Below are positions 25,796 through 34,995 of a stretch of DNA of 64,000 nucleotides, piece by piece. Made by a program: the position numbers and the translations under genes. Numbering within the stretch: the stretch's first letter is position 1; every line of letters begins with the position of its first letter. The notes beneath the pieces were generated by a model. It was not told the DNA's origin and searched no databases. It saw only the letters and a program-made list of their open reading frames with translations. This DNA is from JBATTK01 sp049670505 (GTDB lineage Bacteria; Bacteroidota; Bacteroidia; Flavobacteriales; Flavobacteriaceae): the NCBI GenBank assembly GCA_049670505.1, contig JBATTK010000148.1, positions 9,448 to 73,447 of the forward strand. Direction: 5' to 3'.

Positions 25796-26989
25796 ATGAA
25801 TCTTCACGAATATCAAGGAAAGGAAATTTTAGCAAGTTTTGGCGTACGCATCCAACGGGGAATCGTGGCCCATAATGCAAAAGAAGCAGTCAGTGCGGCC
25901 AAACAGCTTACCCAGGAAACAGGAACGGGATGGCATGTCATCAAAGCACAGGTACATGCCGGTGGACGTGGCAAAGGAGGAGGGGTAAAACTTGCCAAAA
26001 ACTTAAAAGACGTAGAGGATATTGCCGGTAGTATTATAGGAATGAATTTGATTACGCCCCAAACATCCGCTGAGGGCAAAAAGGTGCATAAGGTTTTAGT
26101 GGCCGAGGATGTTTATTATCCCGGGGATAGCGATACGAACGAATTTTATATGTCCGTGCTACTGAACAGGGGCACTGGTAGAAATATGATTATGTACTCT
26201 ACCGAAGGAGGAATGGATATAGAGACTGTTGCCGAAGAAACCCCACATTTGATCTTTACCGAGGAAATAAATCCCGCAACGGGCATGTTGCCTTTTCAAG
26301 CCAGAAGAATTGCTTTTAATTTAGGACTTTCGGGAACGGCTTTTAAAGAGATGACCAAATTTGTCGCTGCCCTATATAGGGCATATGAGCAAAGTGACGC
26401 AAGTTTGTTTGAGATAAATCCAGTACTCAAAACTTCGGATGATAAAATCATGGCCGTAGACGCAAAGGTCTCTATTGATGATAATGCGCTGTTCCGAAGA
26501 AAACAATATGCGGAAATGCGTGATTTACGAGAGGAAAACCCCATAGAGGTAGAGGCTAGGGCCGTAGGCCTGAACTATGTAGATTTGGATGGCAATGTAG
26601 GCTGTATGGTCAACGGGGCCGGTCTGGCCATGGCGACGATGGATTTAATAAAGATGGCCGGTGGGGAACCTGCCAACTTTTTGGACGTGGGCGGTACCGC
26701 AGATGCCAAAAGAGTAGAGGAAGCATTTAGGATTATTCTAAAAGACGCTGCCGTAAAAGCTATACTGGTAAATATATTTGGGGGCATCGTACGATGTGAT
26801 CGCGTAGCGCAAGGTATTGTGGATGCCTATAAAAATATGGGAGATGCCATTAAAGTCCCTATAATAGTCCGTCTGCAAGGAACAAACGCGGAACTTGCCA
26901 AAGAAATCATAGATAATTCGGGCTTGGCGGTACATTCAGCAGTTCAATTCCAGGAAGCTGCGGACAAAGTAAAGGAGGTTTTAAGCTAG
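25796..26989 (+). CDS. sucC: succinyl-CoA synthetase, ADP-forming, beta subunit
   Basis: This 397-residue ATP-grasp subunit opens with MNLHEYQGKEILASFGV, has the nucleotide-binding KAQVHAGGRGKGGGVKLAK and EINPVL, and ends in the ligase domain with FLDVGGTADAKRVEEAFRII and NIFGGIVRCDRVAQGI. It works in the TCA cycle with SucD, which is not adjacent; in Bacteroidota the two genes are often apart. A terminator follows. Confidence 0.97.
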   Translation: MNLHEYQGKEILASFGVRIQRGIVAHNAKEAVSAAKQLTQETGTGWHVIKAQVHAGGRGKGGGVKLAKNLKDVEDIAGSIIGMNLITPQTSAEGKKVHKVLVAEDVYYPGDSDTNEFYMSVLLNRGTGRNMIMYSTEGGMDIETVAEETPHLIFTEEINPATGMLPFQARRIAFNLGLSGTAFKEMTKFVAALYRAYEQSDASLFEINPVLKTSDDKIMAVDAKVSIDDNALFRRKQYAEMRDLREENPIEVEARAVGLNYVDLDGNVGCMVNGAGLAMATMDLIKMAGGEPANFLDVGGTADAKRVEEAFRIILKDAAVKAILVNIFGGIVRCDRVAQGIVDAYKNMGDAIKVPIIVRLQGTNAELAKEIIDNSGLAVHSAVQFQEAADKVKEVLS

Positions 26990-27020
26990 GTATTTTTTCA
27001 GAGACTAATTCAAAATAGGT

Positions 27021-27060
27021 AATGGGTAATGTTATTTTAACATTGCCCATTTCTTTTTTA
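27021..27060 (+). terminator. Terminator of sucC, and content of the 26990-27380 gap
   Basis: A 13-bp stem with one wobble (aatgggtaatgtt / aacattgcccatt), a 5-base loop and a T-rich tail lies about 30 bases past the sucC stop. The other 320 bases up to 27380 are AT-rich. I see no gene, clear promoter or repeat in them beyond the likely 5' leader of the next small gene. Confidence 0.85.
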
Positions 27061-27380
27061 TGATGCGCCTATCCAAATCTATTTAAATTCCTTAACCGTT
27101 CAAGTAAATTTATTTGGAATTATTCATCATTTTCAGATATTTTGATCGAAAAACGCAAACTCGGAAATTTCCTAACATTGGTATCAGATTATTAGCTTAT
27201 AGTTACCCAATTTAAATAAGGGTTAAGCTTCTTCCGTATGTTATTTTCGAACCTTTTTTAATTCTAATTTTGTCCTATCCAATTGCGGATTAGGGATGAG
27301 ATGATTGGATTTTTTTTAAGTCCTAATCATTAATCAGTTATAGTTTTTATTATCAATCAATTCATTTAAAACAGTAGGTC

Positions 27381-27722
27381 ATGAGAAAAATTAGTTTAAT
27401 CTTGGTAGCGACAATGCTACTTTCCAACAGTAATCTTTTTGCCAATGATTTCAAAAAGGACAAGCAGAACAAAAGTAAAAGTCTCTCTATGCAAATTGAA
27501 GCACTTTTAAAGAACAATTCTTTTGACATCGGCTATATGGATCTAACCGCTAGCGTTAAATTTATGGTAAACGATAAAAAAGAAATCGTAGTTGTTTCTG
27601 TTGAGACGGATAACGAAATTTTTGAAGGGTTTGTAAAAAGTAGACTTAACTACAGAAAAGTAGATGTTTCGGAATATCAGGAAGGTAAAATGTATAGGGT
27701 TCCGGTAAGGATTACCACTTAA
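27381..27722 (+). CDS. small secreted protein of unknown function
   Basis: This 113-residue protein has a signal peptide (MRKISLILVATMLLSNSNLFA). The mature domain, about 90 residues, has an alternating strand pattern: LTASVKFMVNDKKEIVVVSVETDNE, FVKSRLNYRKV and MYRVPVRITT. This resembles the small TonB-C-like or energy-transducer-like domains common in Bacteroidota secreted proteins. That resemblance is by secondary-structure pattern only. It ends at a strong bidirectional terminator. Confidence 0.75.
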   Translation: MRKISLILVATMLLSNSNLFANDFKKDKQNKSKSLSMQIEALLKNNSFDIGYMDLTASVKFMVNDKKEIVVVSVETDNEIFEGFVKSRLNYRKVDVSEYQEGKMYRVPVRITT

Positions 27723-27741
27723 GAAAAGTAGGAACGGTATA

Positions 27742-27775
27742 AAAAATCCTGAACTTGGTTCAGGATTTTTTTTTG
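27742..27775. terminator. bidirectional terminator between convergent genes
   Basis: The stem atcctgaac / gttcaggat has a 3-base loop, flanked by A-run and T-run. It serves the secreted-protein gene on the plus strand. Its right arm also contains the stop codon of the DUF1456 gene on the minus strand. Confidence 0.93.
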
Positions 27776-28134
27776 TTTTTATATTTTACATAGCTCAAGT
27801 CTTGAGTTCCTCCCTTTTTTAGCTTTGGTTTAGCACCTGATTTAATAGGTCCGGAAGTTTTGACTTCCTGCTTTTTCTTGTCCCTAAATAAGACCTCCTT
27901 GGGGTTTTTTGGATACTCTTTCGTTCCTCTCAAGTGAAGGACCAGTCCATTGAGAAAATTACGTAGTATCTGATCTCCACATGCAACGTAATTAGGGTGA
28001 TCTTCCCTTCTGAAAAAGGCACTTATTTCACTTTTCGATATTTTAAAGTCTACCAATTTCAGAATTTCTATAATCTCATCATCCCTTAGCATTAGGGCCA
28101 CTCGAAGTTTTTTAAAAATATCGTTATTGGTCAT
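27760..28134 (-). CDS. DUF1456 (YehS-like) protein
   Basis: This 124-residue protein has two DUF1456 repeats: NDIFKKLRVALMLRDDEIIEI with a following FKISKSEISAFFRRED, and a second half with DQILRNFLNGLVLHLRG. The tail is strongly basic (KKKQEVKTSGPIKSGAKPK), suggesting nucleic-acid contact. The function is unknown. The C-terminal codons and the TGA lie inside the shared terminator hairpin. Confidence 0.9.
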   Translation of the reverse strand: MTNNDIFKKLRVALMLRDDEIIEILKLVDFKISKSEISAFFRREDHPNYVACGDQILRNFLNGLVLHLRGTKEYPKNPKEVLFRDKKKQEVKTSGPIKSGAKPKLKKGGTQDLSYVKYKNKKKS

Positions 28135-28273
28135 AAATTGTTTTTTGGCAAATTAGTATAAATAAATGGTGGTAGCCCAATTTAAGATCAGTTTTATCAG
28201 GTTTTATACGAAATTTCATATTTAAAAGTTATCTTATTAAGAATGTAGGAGTTGACCACTAAATTCCTTACCT

Positions 28274-28675
28274 ATGAGCACCCATAAAGAAAAACTTAGT
28301 ATTTTATCGGAGATGATAGCTTTTGCAATGGTAGATAAGACGTTGAAAGAAGCTGAATACAACTTTCTTTTAGGTGTCGCTTCACAATTGGGCATCGACA
28401 AGAAAACCTTTGACTCGCTTTTTAATAAAAAGGTGGAAAAGATAATCCCTAAATCCCAAGCGGAGCGTATACTGCAATTCCACAGATTGGTACTATTAAT
28501 GAATGTGGACCAAGAAGTACATGAATTGGAAGTAGGTAAACTGCATAATATAGGCCTGGCCATGGGGTTACCACCTTCCGCTATCGAACAGGTACTTACC
28601 ATAATGCATACATATCCCAATAACGTGATTCCACCTGATGTCCTGATCAATATTTTTAAGGCGCATTACAACTGA
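28274..28675 (+). CDS. TerB-like fold protein
   Basis: This 133-residue all-helical protein has the TerB-family layout: KLSILSEMIAFAMVDKTLKEAEYNFL with an acidic first motif, and VLLMNVDQEVHELEVGKLHNIGLAMGL as the second. TerB-like domains are soluble and often bind metal at paired acidic motifs. The protein stands alone without other ter genes, so a role in tellurite resistance should not be assumed. Confidence 0.82.
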   Translation: MSTHKEKLSILSEMIAFAMVDKTLKEAEYNFLLGVASQLGIDKKTFDSLFNKKVEKIIPKSQAERILQFHRLVLLMNVDQEVHELEVGKLHNIGLAMGLPPSAIEQVLTIMHTYPNNVIPPDVLINIFKAHYN

Positions 28676-28807
28676 GAAACTTTCTTTTTAAATGCCAATA
28701 TGTCACTAGTTCTAAAGAATAAAATGACAAAAGGGCATTAAACTGTGCTTGGTATATCATTTGAACATACGATTGCGAAGTTTAAGTTTAATTAAAAAAA
28801 GATAATC

Positions 28808-29233
28808 ATGAGTTTAGTAAAAAGACATAATGTAATGTTCCCGAATTTAATGAACGAAGTTTTTAAACCAGACTGGTTTGGAGGAATTGATAATTATAAC
28901 AACACTCCCCCAGCGGTCAACATTAAGGATAACGAAACGGATTTTACACTGGAATTGGTCGTTCCAGGAAGAAAAAAAGAGGATTTTAACATAGAGATCG
29001 ATAAAAACGTACTGACCGTTTCCGCTGAGATCGAATCCGACAATACGGTAACGGAAGAAAATTATACAAGAAGGGAATTTGTAAGCTCTTCTTTTAAAAG
29101 GGCATTTACCTTACCTAAAACCATAGATGAGGATAAAATCGTTGCTTCTTATAAAGATGGAATATTAAGCCTGTCCATACCAAAAAAGGAAGAAGCGCTG
29201 CCTAAACCCAAAAGACTGATTGACATAGCGTAA
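28808..29233 (+). CDS. small heat-shock protein (Hsp20 family)
   Basis: This 141-residue protein has a short N-terminal arm and an alpha-crystallin domain: PPAVNIKDNETDFTLELVVPG, then FNIEIDKNVLTVSAE, RREFVSSSFKRAFTLP and the closing YKDGILSLSIPKKE. A C-terminal hydrophobic I-x-I-like end (RLIDIA) follows. It is an ATP-independent holdase. It is single, with its own strong terminator downstream. Confidence 0.97.
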   Translation: MSLVKRHNVMFPNLMNEVFKPDWFGGIDNYNNTPPAVNIKDNETDFTLELVVPGRKKEDFNIEIDKNVLTVSAEIESDNTVTEENYTRREFVSSSFKRAFTLPKTIDEDKIVASYKDGILSLSIPKKEEALPKPKRLIDIA

Positions 29234-29322
29234 AGGACGTTTATCAGATGTAGTAGTACTGATACCGGAATAAATCTGGTACCCTCTAGTTTTTCATGAT
29301 AATTGGTTTGGTTAGTTAGTTG

Positions 29323-29368
29323 AAAAAGTGCCCAAATCCTGAAACTTCAGGAGATGGGCACTTTTTCT
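29323..29368. terminator. terminator between hsp20 and the convergent M20 peptidase gene
   Basis: A 12-bp outer stem (aaaaagtgccca / tgggcacttttt) encloses a second small stem (tcctga / tcagga). A- and T-runs on either side allow function in both directions. Confidence 0.92.
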
Positions 29369-29394
29369 ATTTTCAAGAGAGACTTGGCACCATA

Positions 29395-30933
29395 TTATTC
29401 AAGAGGCTCATCCAAGATGGCAAGACAAGACATTATTCCTTCCATGAAATTACCCAGTCGTAAATTTTCGTTGGGACTGTGTATGTTATTATCCGGATTA
29501 GGGATTCGTATGGAAACCGCCGGTATCCCCAAGGTTTTGATAAAGGGTGCTATAGGTTGGGAACCACCAGTAGTCCTCATATTTACCAACTTATCGCCAA
29601 AAATCCGAATCATGGCCTTATTCAACATTTTTCCAATAGGATCATCGAACTCGGTTCTATAAGGACTGGAACCCATTGAATATGTAAACGAAGCCAATTT
29701 GGAATACATATTCCGTTCCTTTTCGGTTGGTATTGAATTTACCAAATGGTAGCCACTGTCTACAATATATTTTCTTAGGGATTCCATCAAGGTCTTTCCA
29801 TCGGATTCCGGTACCAATCGCATATCGATTTCCACAATGACTTCCGAAGGAATAATAGTACGTACTTTATCCCCGACCCAGGCCGCATTCAGCCCTCGAA
29901 TGTTTAAGGAAGGGTATTGGATCGCTTCTTGGTAAGTTGCTCCCACGGCATCCGCCTTCGCGATTCCCAAGCGACGTTTAATACTATCCATGTTTTCAGG
30001 AAGAGAATTCATCAAGGTTTTTTCCTTTTCGCTAAGATGGATGCCGTCATAGAATCCGGGAATAGTGACCCTTCCGTCTTCATCTTTGAGTCCACCTAAT
30101 AGTTTTGCCGTTTCAAAGATCGGATTAGGCGCAAAGTTCCCATACTGACCGCTGTGCAAAGGATATCTGGGTCCAAAAATCTTTAATGTGGCCGTTGCGA
30201 TACCCCTAGCACCAAATGTTAAGGTGGGTAGGTTGGAAAGATGCCTTGTTCCATCCATGATCAACATCATGTCCGCTCCTAAAAGCTCTTTATGGTCCAT
30301 CACTGCTTTTGGAAGATGTGGGGAGCCCATCTCTTCCTGAAAATCCATAATTACCTTTATATTATATGCAGGTTTCAAGTTTTTGGATTTCAAAACTTCC
30401 AATGCGGAGATGAATGCCATTGCAGGCCCTTTGGAATCAGATGCGGAACGGGCAAAAATTCGCCAATCCGGATGGTATTCATCTTTTAGGCGATTAAAAT
30501 CGATTGCTTTCCAAATCCCTTCCTGCTTTTCCTTTAGTACCGGATAGAACGGGTTAGGTTGTTCCCATTTTGTGGTGTCCACAGGTTGTCCGTCGATCTG
30601 AAGATAGAACAATACGGTCTTCGCTTTTTTATGGAATTTTTTTTCGGCGAACAATATAGGGGCACCTTCGGTACGTATGGTTTGGGTATGAAATGATAAT
30701 TCGTTGAAGACCGTGTTGCACCATTCTAAATTATACGCTACCTGATCAGGAAAGTGTCCGTCATTGGGTAGTTTCAGAAACTCGTTCAACTTAAATAGTG
30801 CCCCCGGAAATTTTTCCATAGAGGCTTCTTCGATCTGTGATGCTGTTAAATGTTGACAGAATGCCCTGGATGGAAGCATGGTTATAGACAGACAGCTCAG
30901 CAATAAAAAAAGTATCTTTTTCGGTATTTTCAT
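29395..30933 (-). CDS. secreted M20-family metallopeptidase, variant metal site
   Basis: This 512-residue protein has a signal peptide (about 1-26, ending SRAFCQ). The fold and spacing match M20A carnosinase-like peptidases, with a dimerisation lid inserted. The usual H-x-D first metal motif (GHYDVQP) is replaced by LQIDGQPVD, so the His position holds Gln112 with Asp114 kept. The bridging motif reads RSASDSKG (Asp166) and the catalytic Glu pair is in FQEEMGSP (200-201). The later His in IHSPNENLR is present. Either it uses fewer metal ligands or this is a recognised subfamily variant; activity is unproven. It is 65 bp downstream of uvrB on the same strand. Confidence 0.88.
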   Translation of the reverse strand: MKIPKKILFLLLSCLSITMLPSRAFCQHLTASQIEEASMEKFPGALFKLNEFLKLPNDGHFPDQVAYNLEWCNTVFNELSFHTQTIRTEGAPILFAEKKFHKKAKTVLFYLQIDGQPVDTTKWEQPNPFYPVLKEKQEGIWKAIDFNRLKDEYHPDWRIFARSASDSKGPAMAFISALEVLKSKNLKPAYNIKVIMDFQEEMGSPHLPKAVMDHKELLGADMMLIMDGTRHLSNLPTLTFGARGIATATLKIFGPRYPLHSGQYGNFAPNPIFETAKLLGGLKDEDGRVTIPGFYDGIHLSEKEKTLMNSLPENMDSIKRRLGIAKADAVGATYQEAIQYPSLNIRGLNAAWVGDKVRTIIPSEVIVEIDMRLVPESDGKTLMESLRKYIVDSGYHLVNSIPTEKERNMYSKLASFTYSMGSSPYRTEFDDPIGKMLNKAMIRIFGDKLVNMRTTGGSQPIAPFIKTLGIPAVSIRIPNPDNNIHSPNENLRLGNFMEGIMSCLAILDEPLE

Positions 30934-30998
30934 AATTTTGAAGGTGTCTAGATTTAAATCATAGCAATAGTTCGGCGATGGGGCAATAATAGGAGTTT

Positions 30999-32987
30999 CT
31001 AATCCTGTTCCTGTAACATTTTAATCTCATCCCTTAATTTTGCCGCCTGCATAAAATCCAGTTCCTTAGCGGCTTTCTCCATGGCCTTTCGCTTTTCCCG
31101 GATAATTTTTTCCCGCTGTTCCTTGGTTAGATATTCTATATCCGGTTCTGCCGCTCGCATGCTTTCCTTTTCAAAATGATAAGTCGATACGGAATTTTTG
31201 GTCAATGCACTATCCAAGCTTTTGTTAAGGGCCTTTGGCACCAAATTGTTCTCTAAATTGTACGCCATTTGTTTTTCCCTGCGGTAGTTGGTCTCATCTA
31301 TAGTTTTTTGCATGCTGGCCGTAACTTTATCGGCATACATGATGGATTTTCCATTAAGGTTTCTGGCGGCCCTCCCTACAGTTTGCGTCAAAGATCGGTT
31401 ACTTCTCAAGAAACCTTCCTTATCGGCATCTAAAATAGCCACTAAGGATACTTCCGGCAAATCCAGTCCTTCACGAAGTAAATTGACCCCGATCAATACG
31501 TCAAAAATACCCTTTCTTAGATCCTGCATAATTTCTACCCGTTCCAGGGTATCTACATCACTATGGATATAACGACACCTGACATTGATACGGGTAAGAT
31601 ATTTGGCCAGTTCCTCTGCCATTCTTTTGGTCAAAGTAGTGACCAACACACGCTCATCTTTTTCCACACGTAGCTGTATTTCCTCTACTAGATCGTCTAT
31701 TTGATTAAGGCTTGGACGAATCTCTATGGTAGGATCCAATAGCCCTGTTGGGCGGATTACCTGTTCTACATAGATCCCCTGACTTAGTTCTAGTTCATAA
31801 TCCGCCGGTGTGGCACTCACGAATATAACTTGGTTCTGTAAGGCCTCGAACTCCTCAAATTTCAAGGGTCTATTATCCATAGCGGCGGGTAAGCGAAAAC
31901 CAAATTCTACCAAATTTTCCTTTCGGGAACGGTCACCTCCGTACATGGCATGTACTTGGGGTATAGTTACATGACTCTCATCGATTACCATTAAATAATC
32001 ATCCGGAAAATAATCTAATAGGCAGAAAGGTCTGGTTCCCGGTTCTCGTCCGTCCAAATACCTGGAATAGTTTTCTATACCCGAGCAATATCCCAGTTCC
32101 CGCATCATTTCCAAATCAAAGTTCGTACGTTCCTCCAAGCGCTTGGCTTCCAAAGGTTTTGCGATTTCCTTAAAATAATTTACCTGATTGACCATGTCGT
32201 CCTGAATTTGATGAATGGCATTTTGGAGTATATCCGGAGAGGTAACGAACATATTGGCAGGATAGATGTTGAGATTGTCATAGACCTCTATTATTTTGTT
32301 CTTGAAAGGGTCAAATGCCTCTATTTCCTCTATTTCATCCCCAAAAAAGTGAATTCTGAAGGCATGGTCCGCGTAACTCGGGAATACGTCCACGACGTCT
32401 CCCTTGACCCTAAAATTACCGTTCCTGAAATCGGAAGTGGTCCTGGAATATAAACTTTGTACCAATTGATGTAAAAATTTGGTGCGCGCAATTACTTGAT
32501 CTTTTCGGATTGAAATTACATTTTTTTGAAATTCCACCGGATTACCGATACCGTAGAGGCAGGAAACCGATGCTACCACCAATACGTCCCTACGTCCCGA
32601 TAGGAGGGAAGAGGTGGCACTAAGCCTTAATTTCTCTATATCCTCGTTTATGGAAAGATCTTTTTCTATATAGGTTCCGGTAGTAGGTATGTAGGCCTCC
32701 GGTTGATAGTAATCGTAGTAGGAAACAAAATATTCCACGGCATTTTCGGGGAAAAATTGCTTGAATTCCGAATACAATTGTGCCGCAAGGGTCTTGTTAT
32801 GGGCCAGCACTAAAGTCGGTTTTTGCACCTTTTCAATAACATTGGCTACGGTAAATGTTTTTCCCGAGCCGGTTACTCCCAAGAGGGTTTGATACCCTTC
32901 TTCACCCTGTATTCCTTCCACCAATTCATCTATTGCCTGGGGTTGATCTCCCGTAGGGCTAAATTCCGAAACAACCTTAAATTTCAT
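30999..32987 (-). CDS. uvrB: excinuclease ABC subunit B
   Basis: This 662-residue nucleotide-excision-repair helicase has Walker A GVTGSGKT (37-44), the DNA-clamping beta-hairpin YYDYYQPEAYIP, the DESH box in VIDESHVTIPQVH, conserved RPTGLLDP, helicase motif VI QTVGRAARN and a C-terminal UVR domain (EKAAKELDFMQAAKLRDEI) that binds UvrC. Every expected block is present and the length is normal. Confidence 0.99.
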   Translation of the reverse strand: MKFKVVSEFSPTGDQPQAIDELVEGIQGEEGYQTLLGVTGSGKTFTVANVIEKVQKPTLVLAHNKTLAAQLYSEFKQFFPENAVEYFVSYYDYYQPEAYIPTTGTYIEKDLSINEDIEKLRLSATSSLLSGRRDVLVVASVSCLYGIGNPVEFQKNVISIRKDQVIARTKFLHQLVQSLYSRTTSDFRNGNFRVKGDVVDVFPSYADHAFRIHFFGDEIEEIEAFDPFKNKIIEVYDNLNIYPANMFVTSPDILQNAIHQIQDDMVNQVNYFKEIAKPLEAKRLEERTNFDLEMMRELGYCSGIENYSRYLDGREPGTRPFCLLDYFPDDYLMVIDESHVTIPQVHAMYGGDRSRKENLVEFGFRLPAAMDNRPLKFEEFEALQNQVIFVSATPADYELELSQGIYVEQVIRPTGLLDPTIEIRPSLNQIDDLVEEIQLRVEKDERVLVTTLTKRMAEELAKYLTRINVRCRYIHSDVDTLERVEIMQDLRKGIFDVLIGVNLLREGLDLPEVSLVAILDADKEGFLRSNRSLTQTVGRAARNLNGKSIMYADKVTASMQKTIDETNYRREKQMAYNLENNLVPKALNKSLDSALTKNSVSTYHFEKESMRAAEPDIEYLTKEQREKIIREKRKAMEKAAKELDFMQAAKLRDEIKMLQEQD

Positions 32988-33086
32988 ATTTTAAATATTG
33001 TGATATTCCATTGTTAACAAACAAGAAGTATAAAATTACAAAACCACTACTGGATTATGTAAATCGTTAGGGATTAAATTTGACAT

Positions 33087-34829
33087 TTATCTTTTTAAGG
33101 CAAAATGGCCATGAAATTCGCTATTGTCTGCACCAAGGGCCCTAAACCAATAGTTGGAGGAGGGTAGGGGCCTTCCGTTAAAGGTGCCGTTCCAACCTTG
33201 GGAATTTGGATTTATTTGTACAATTAGCTGCCCAAATCGGTTAAAAATAAAAATGGTGGCCAAATCAAAGGCCGCTGCGTTTGGAGGGGGTGAAAATTGC
33301 CAAAAATCGTTGATGCCATCACCATTTGGAGTAAAAAAATTGGGAAAGCCCTCGGAAATCAAATCCTGCTCTACTAATTGGGATACAATGCATTCCAATT
33401 CATTTTTATCACGAACAAAAACGGTATTATTTCCAATAGGTACATTATCAAAGACATTACTATCCTGGTAGGGACCTTCTTCACTGTTCAGTGCGTATTC
33501 ATAGTCACTTGTTCCGGAAATATTCACGCTAAGCCTTAGACTATCTCCTTGCCTTTCAACATCAACGGAATTGATGGTAGGACCTGGTATAACAATTACG
33601 GTAAATTCCTGAATTGCCGGACATGGAATATTATTTCCGTTGGGGTCGGCAAAATTGAAAATTTCCAAACGATAGAAACCTGCTTGCGACACCTCTGCTT
33701 CTCTAGTGTCCGATAGCTCTTCGATTACCGTTCCTGCCTGTGTTGTTCTGACCCACCGAAATGCCTCTGCCGTTGCATCGGTGGATAATGTAGTGGGTAA
33801 TGCGTTTTCACATATGGATACGGAATCGGGAAAATCCAATTCTGGAAAAAGGTCGATAAGCTCACCTGTAGTCCTATCCAAAAAAGGACCGCATCCTTCC
33901 GCAGTTGAGAATGATTCTTGTGTACAACCCAAGGCTTCTCCCGAATCATTAAAAGGAATGATAGTAATAAATATCGTACGGTTGGGATCAAAATCCAGTA
34001 CGGGGGTAGAAGTCCTTTGCCTAAATATGGCATTTTGTGCGATGTTATTTTCAAAGGGGGAAGTACCGATGGAAACCAAATACCCTTCTGCTCCGGGGAC
34101 AGGTTCCCATTGTAAAATAGGGGTTAAGGGTACATTTGTTTCTCCATTCACAGGACTTATCAAAGTTGTACATTCGGGTAGCAGGACAACATCGCTCGTA
34201 ATGAAACTTTCCACGGAACAACCCATAGCATTCCCTACGTCGTTGACAGGTGTTACTTGTACGAAAATTTCGGTCAAGGTAGGTAAGTCGCCGGGAGGAT
34301 TAAAGGTAAGCACGTTGCCTACGTTCATATTAACGATATCCGGTCCTCCAAGCGGTGTGATCGTCAAAATATAGCTAGTTGCCCCGGGTGCATAGTTCCA
34401 TGAGATATTAGATTCGATATTTACATCGATATCATTGTCCAGTGGCCTTCTTAACGTTGTGCATTCCGGCGGGTCGGTAATTCGTTCTGTTGTAAAAGGT
34501 ATGCTGCTACATACAATGTTATCGAAATCAGGATCAAAGAAGAAAAGTGTTATGGTCACAAAAATCTGTGTATCCTCAGGAAGTCCTACAGGGGGTATAT
34601 ACGATGTAGCACTACCCACAAATTCATCGGAAAGAATATCCTCCGCCCCGGGCATAGTACCCAAGGATATGAAATAGCCGGGAACACCGGGAATCTCTTC
34701 CCAAGAAATGATGGTTTCAACGGGTACATCCGTAGCCCCGGCAGTTGGAGTGATTAACTGTGGACATCTTTGGGAATAACCAGTGGCACCTATTATCAGA
34801 AGTAATAGATAAACTAATTTCTTTTTCAT
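33087..34829 (-). CDS. T9SS-secreted protein with Fn3-like repeats and type B sorting domain
   Basis: This 580-residue protein has a signal peptide (1-19, ending GYSQ). Three homologous Fn3-like repeats of about 95 residues follow; each opens with a CxxL-type motif (CPQLITPTAG, CTTLRRPLDN, CTTLISPVNG) and a W (SWEEIPGVPGY, SWNYAPGATSY, QWEPVPGAEGY). An Ig-like region comes next, and the last 85 residues form a gliding-motility-associated C-terminal domain (FFTPNGDGINDFW ... FALKR). This marks export by type IX secretion to the cell surface. It is probably an adhesin. Confidence 0.93.
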   Translation of the reverse strand: MKKKLVYLLLLIIGATGYSQRCPQLITPTAGATDVPVETIISWEEIPGVPGYFISLGTMPGAEDILSDEFVGSATSYIPPVGLPEDTQIFVTITLFFFDPDFDNIVCSSIPFTTERITDPPECTTLRRPLDNDIDVNIESNISWNYAPGATSYILTITPLGGPDIVNMNVGNVLTFNPPGDLPTLTEIFVQVTPVNDVGNAMGCSVESFITSDVVLLPECTTLISPVNGETNVPLTPILQWEPVPGAEGYLVSIGTSPFENNIAQNAIFRQRTSTPVLDFDPNRTIFITIIPFNDSGEALGCTQESFSTAEGCGPFLDRTTGELIDLFPELDFPDSVSICENALPTTLSTDATAEAFRWVRTTQAGTVIEELSDTREAEVSQAGFYRLEIFNFADPNGNNIPCPAIQEFTVIVIPGPTINSVDVERQGDSLRLSVNISGTSDYEYALNSEEGPYQDSNVFDNVPIGNNTVFVRDKNELECIVSQLVEQDLISEGFPNFFTPNGDGINDFWQFSPPPNAAAFDLATIFIFNRFGQLIVQINPNSQGWNGTFNGRPLPSSNYWFRALGADNSEFHGHFALKR

Positions 34830-34995
34830 TACATGTTCAAAGCAAGCCTTTCAAGATAGTAAATATCCCTTGTTCTAACACAAAAAGTCCGTTAAAATCA
34901 GTATTGCCGGTTGAAATGTAGTAAATTACTATCACAGATCTCCGACAAAATGGGAAGGGCATACTAAACAATTTGCCGAACAATAGTTTACCGTG

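Noticed and set aside
28274..28675. Tellurite-resistance locus from the TerB-like gene
   Set aside because: No other ter gene is present; TerB-like folds occur widely in unrelated contexts.
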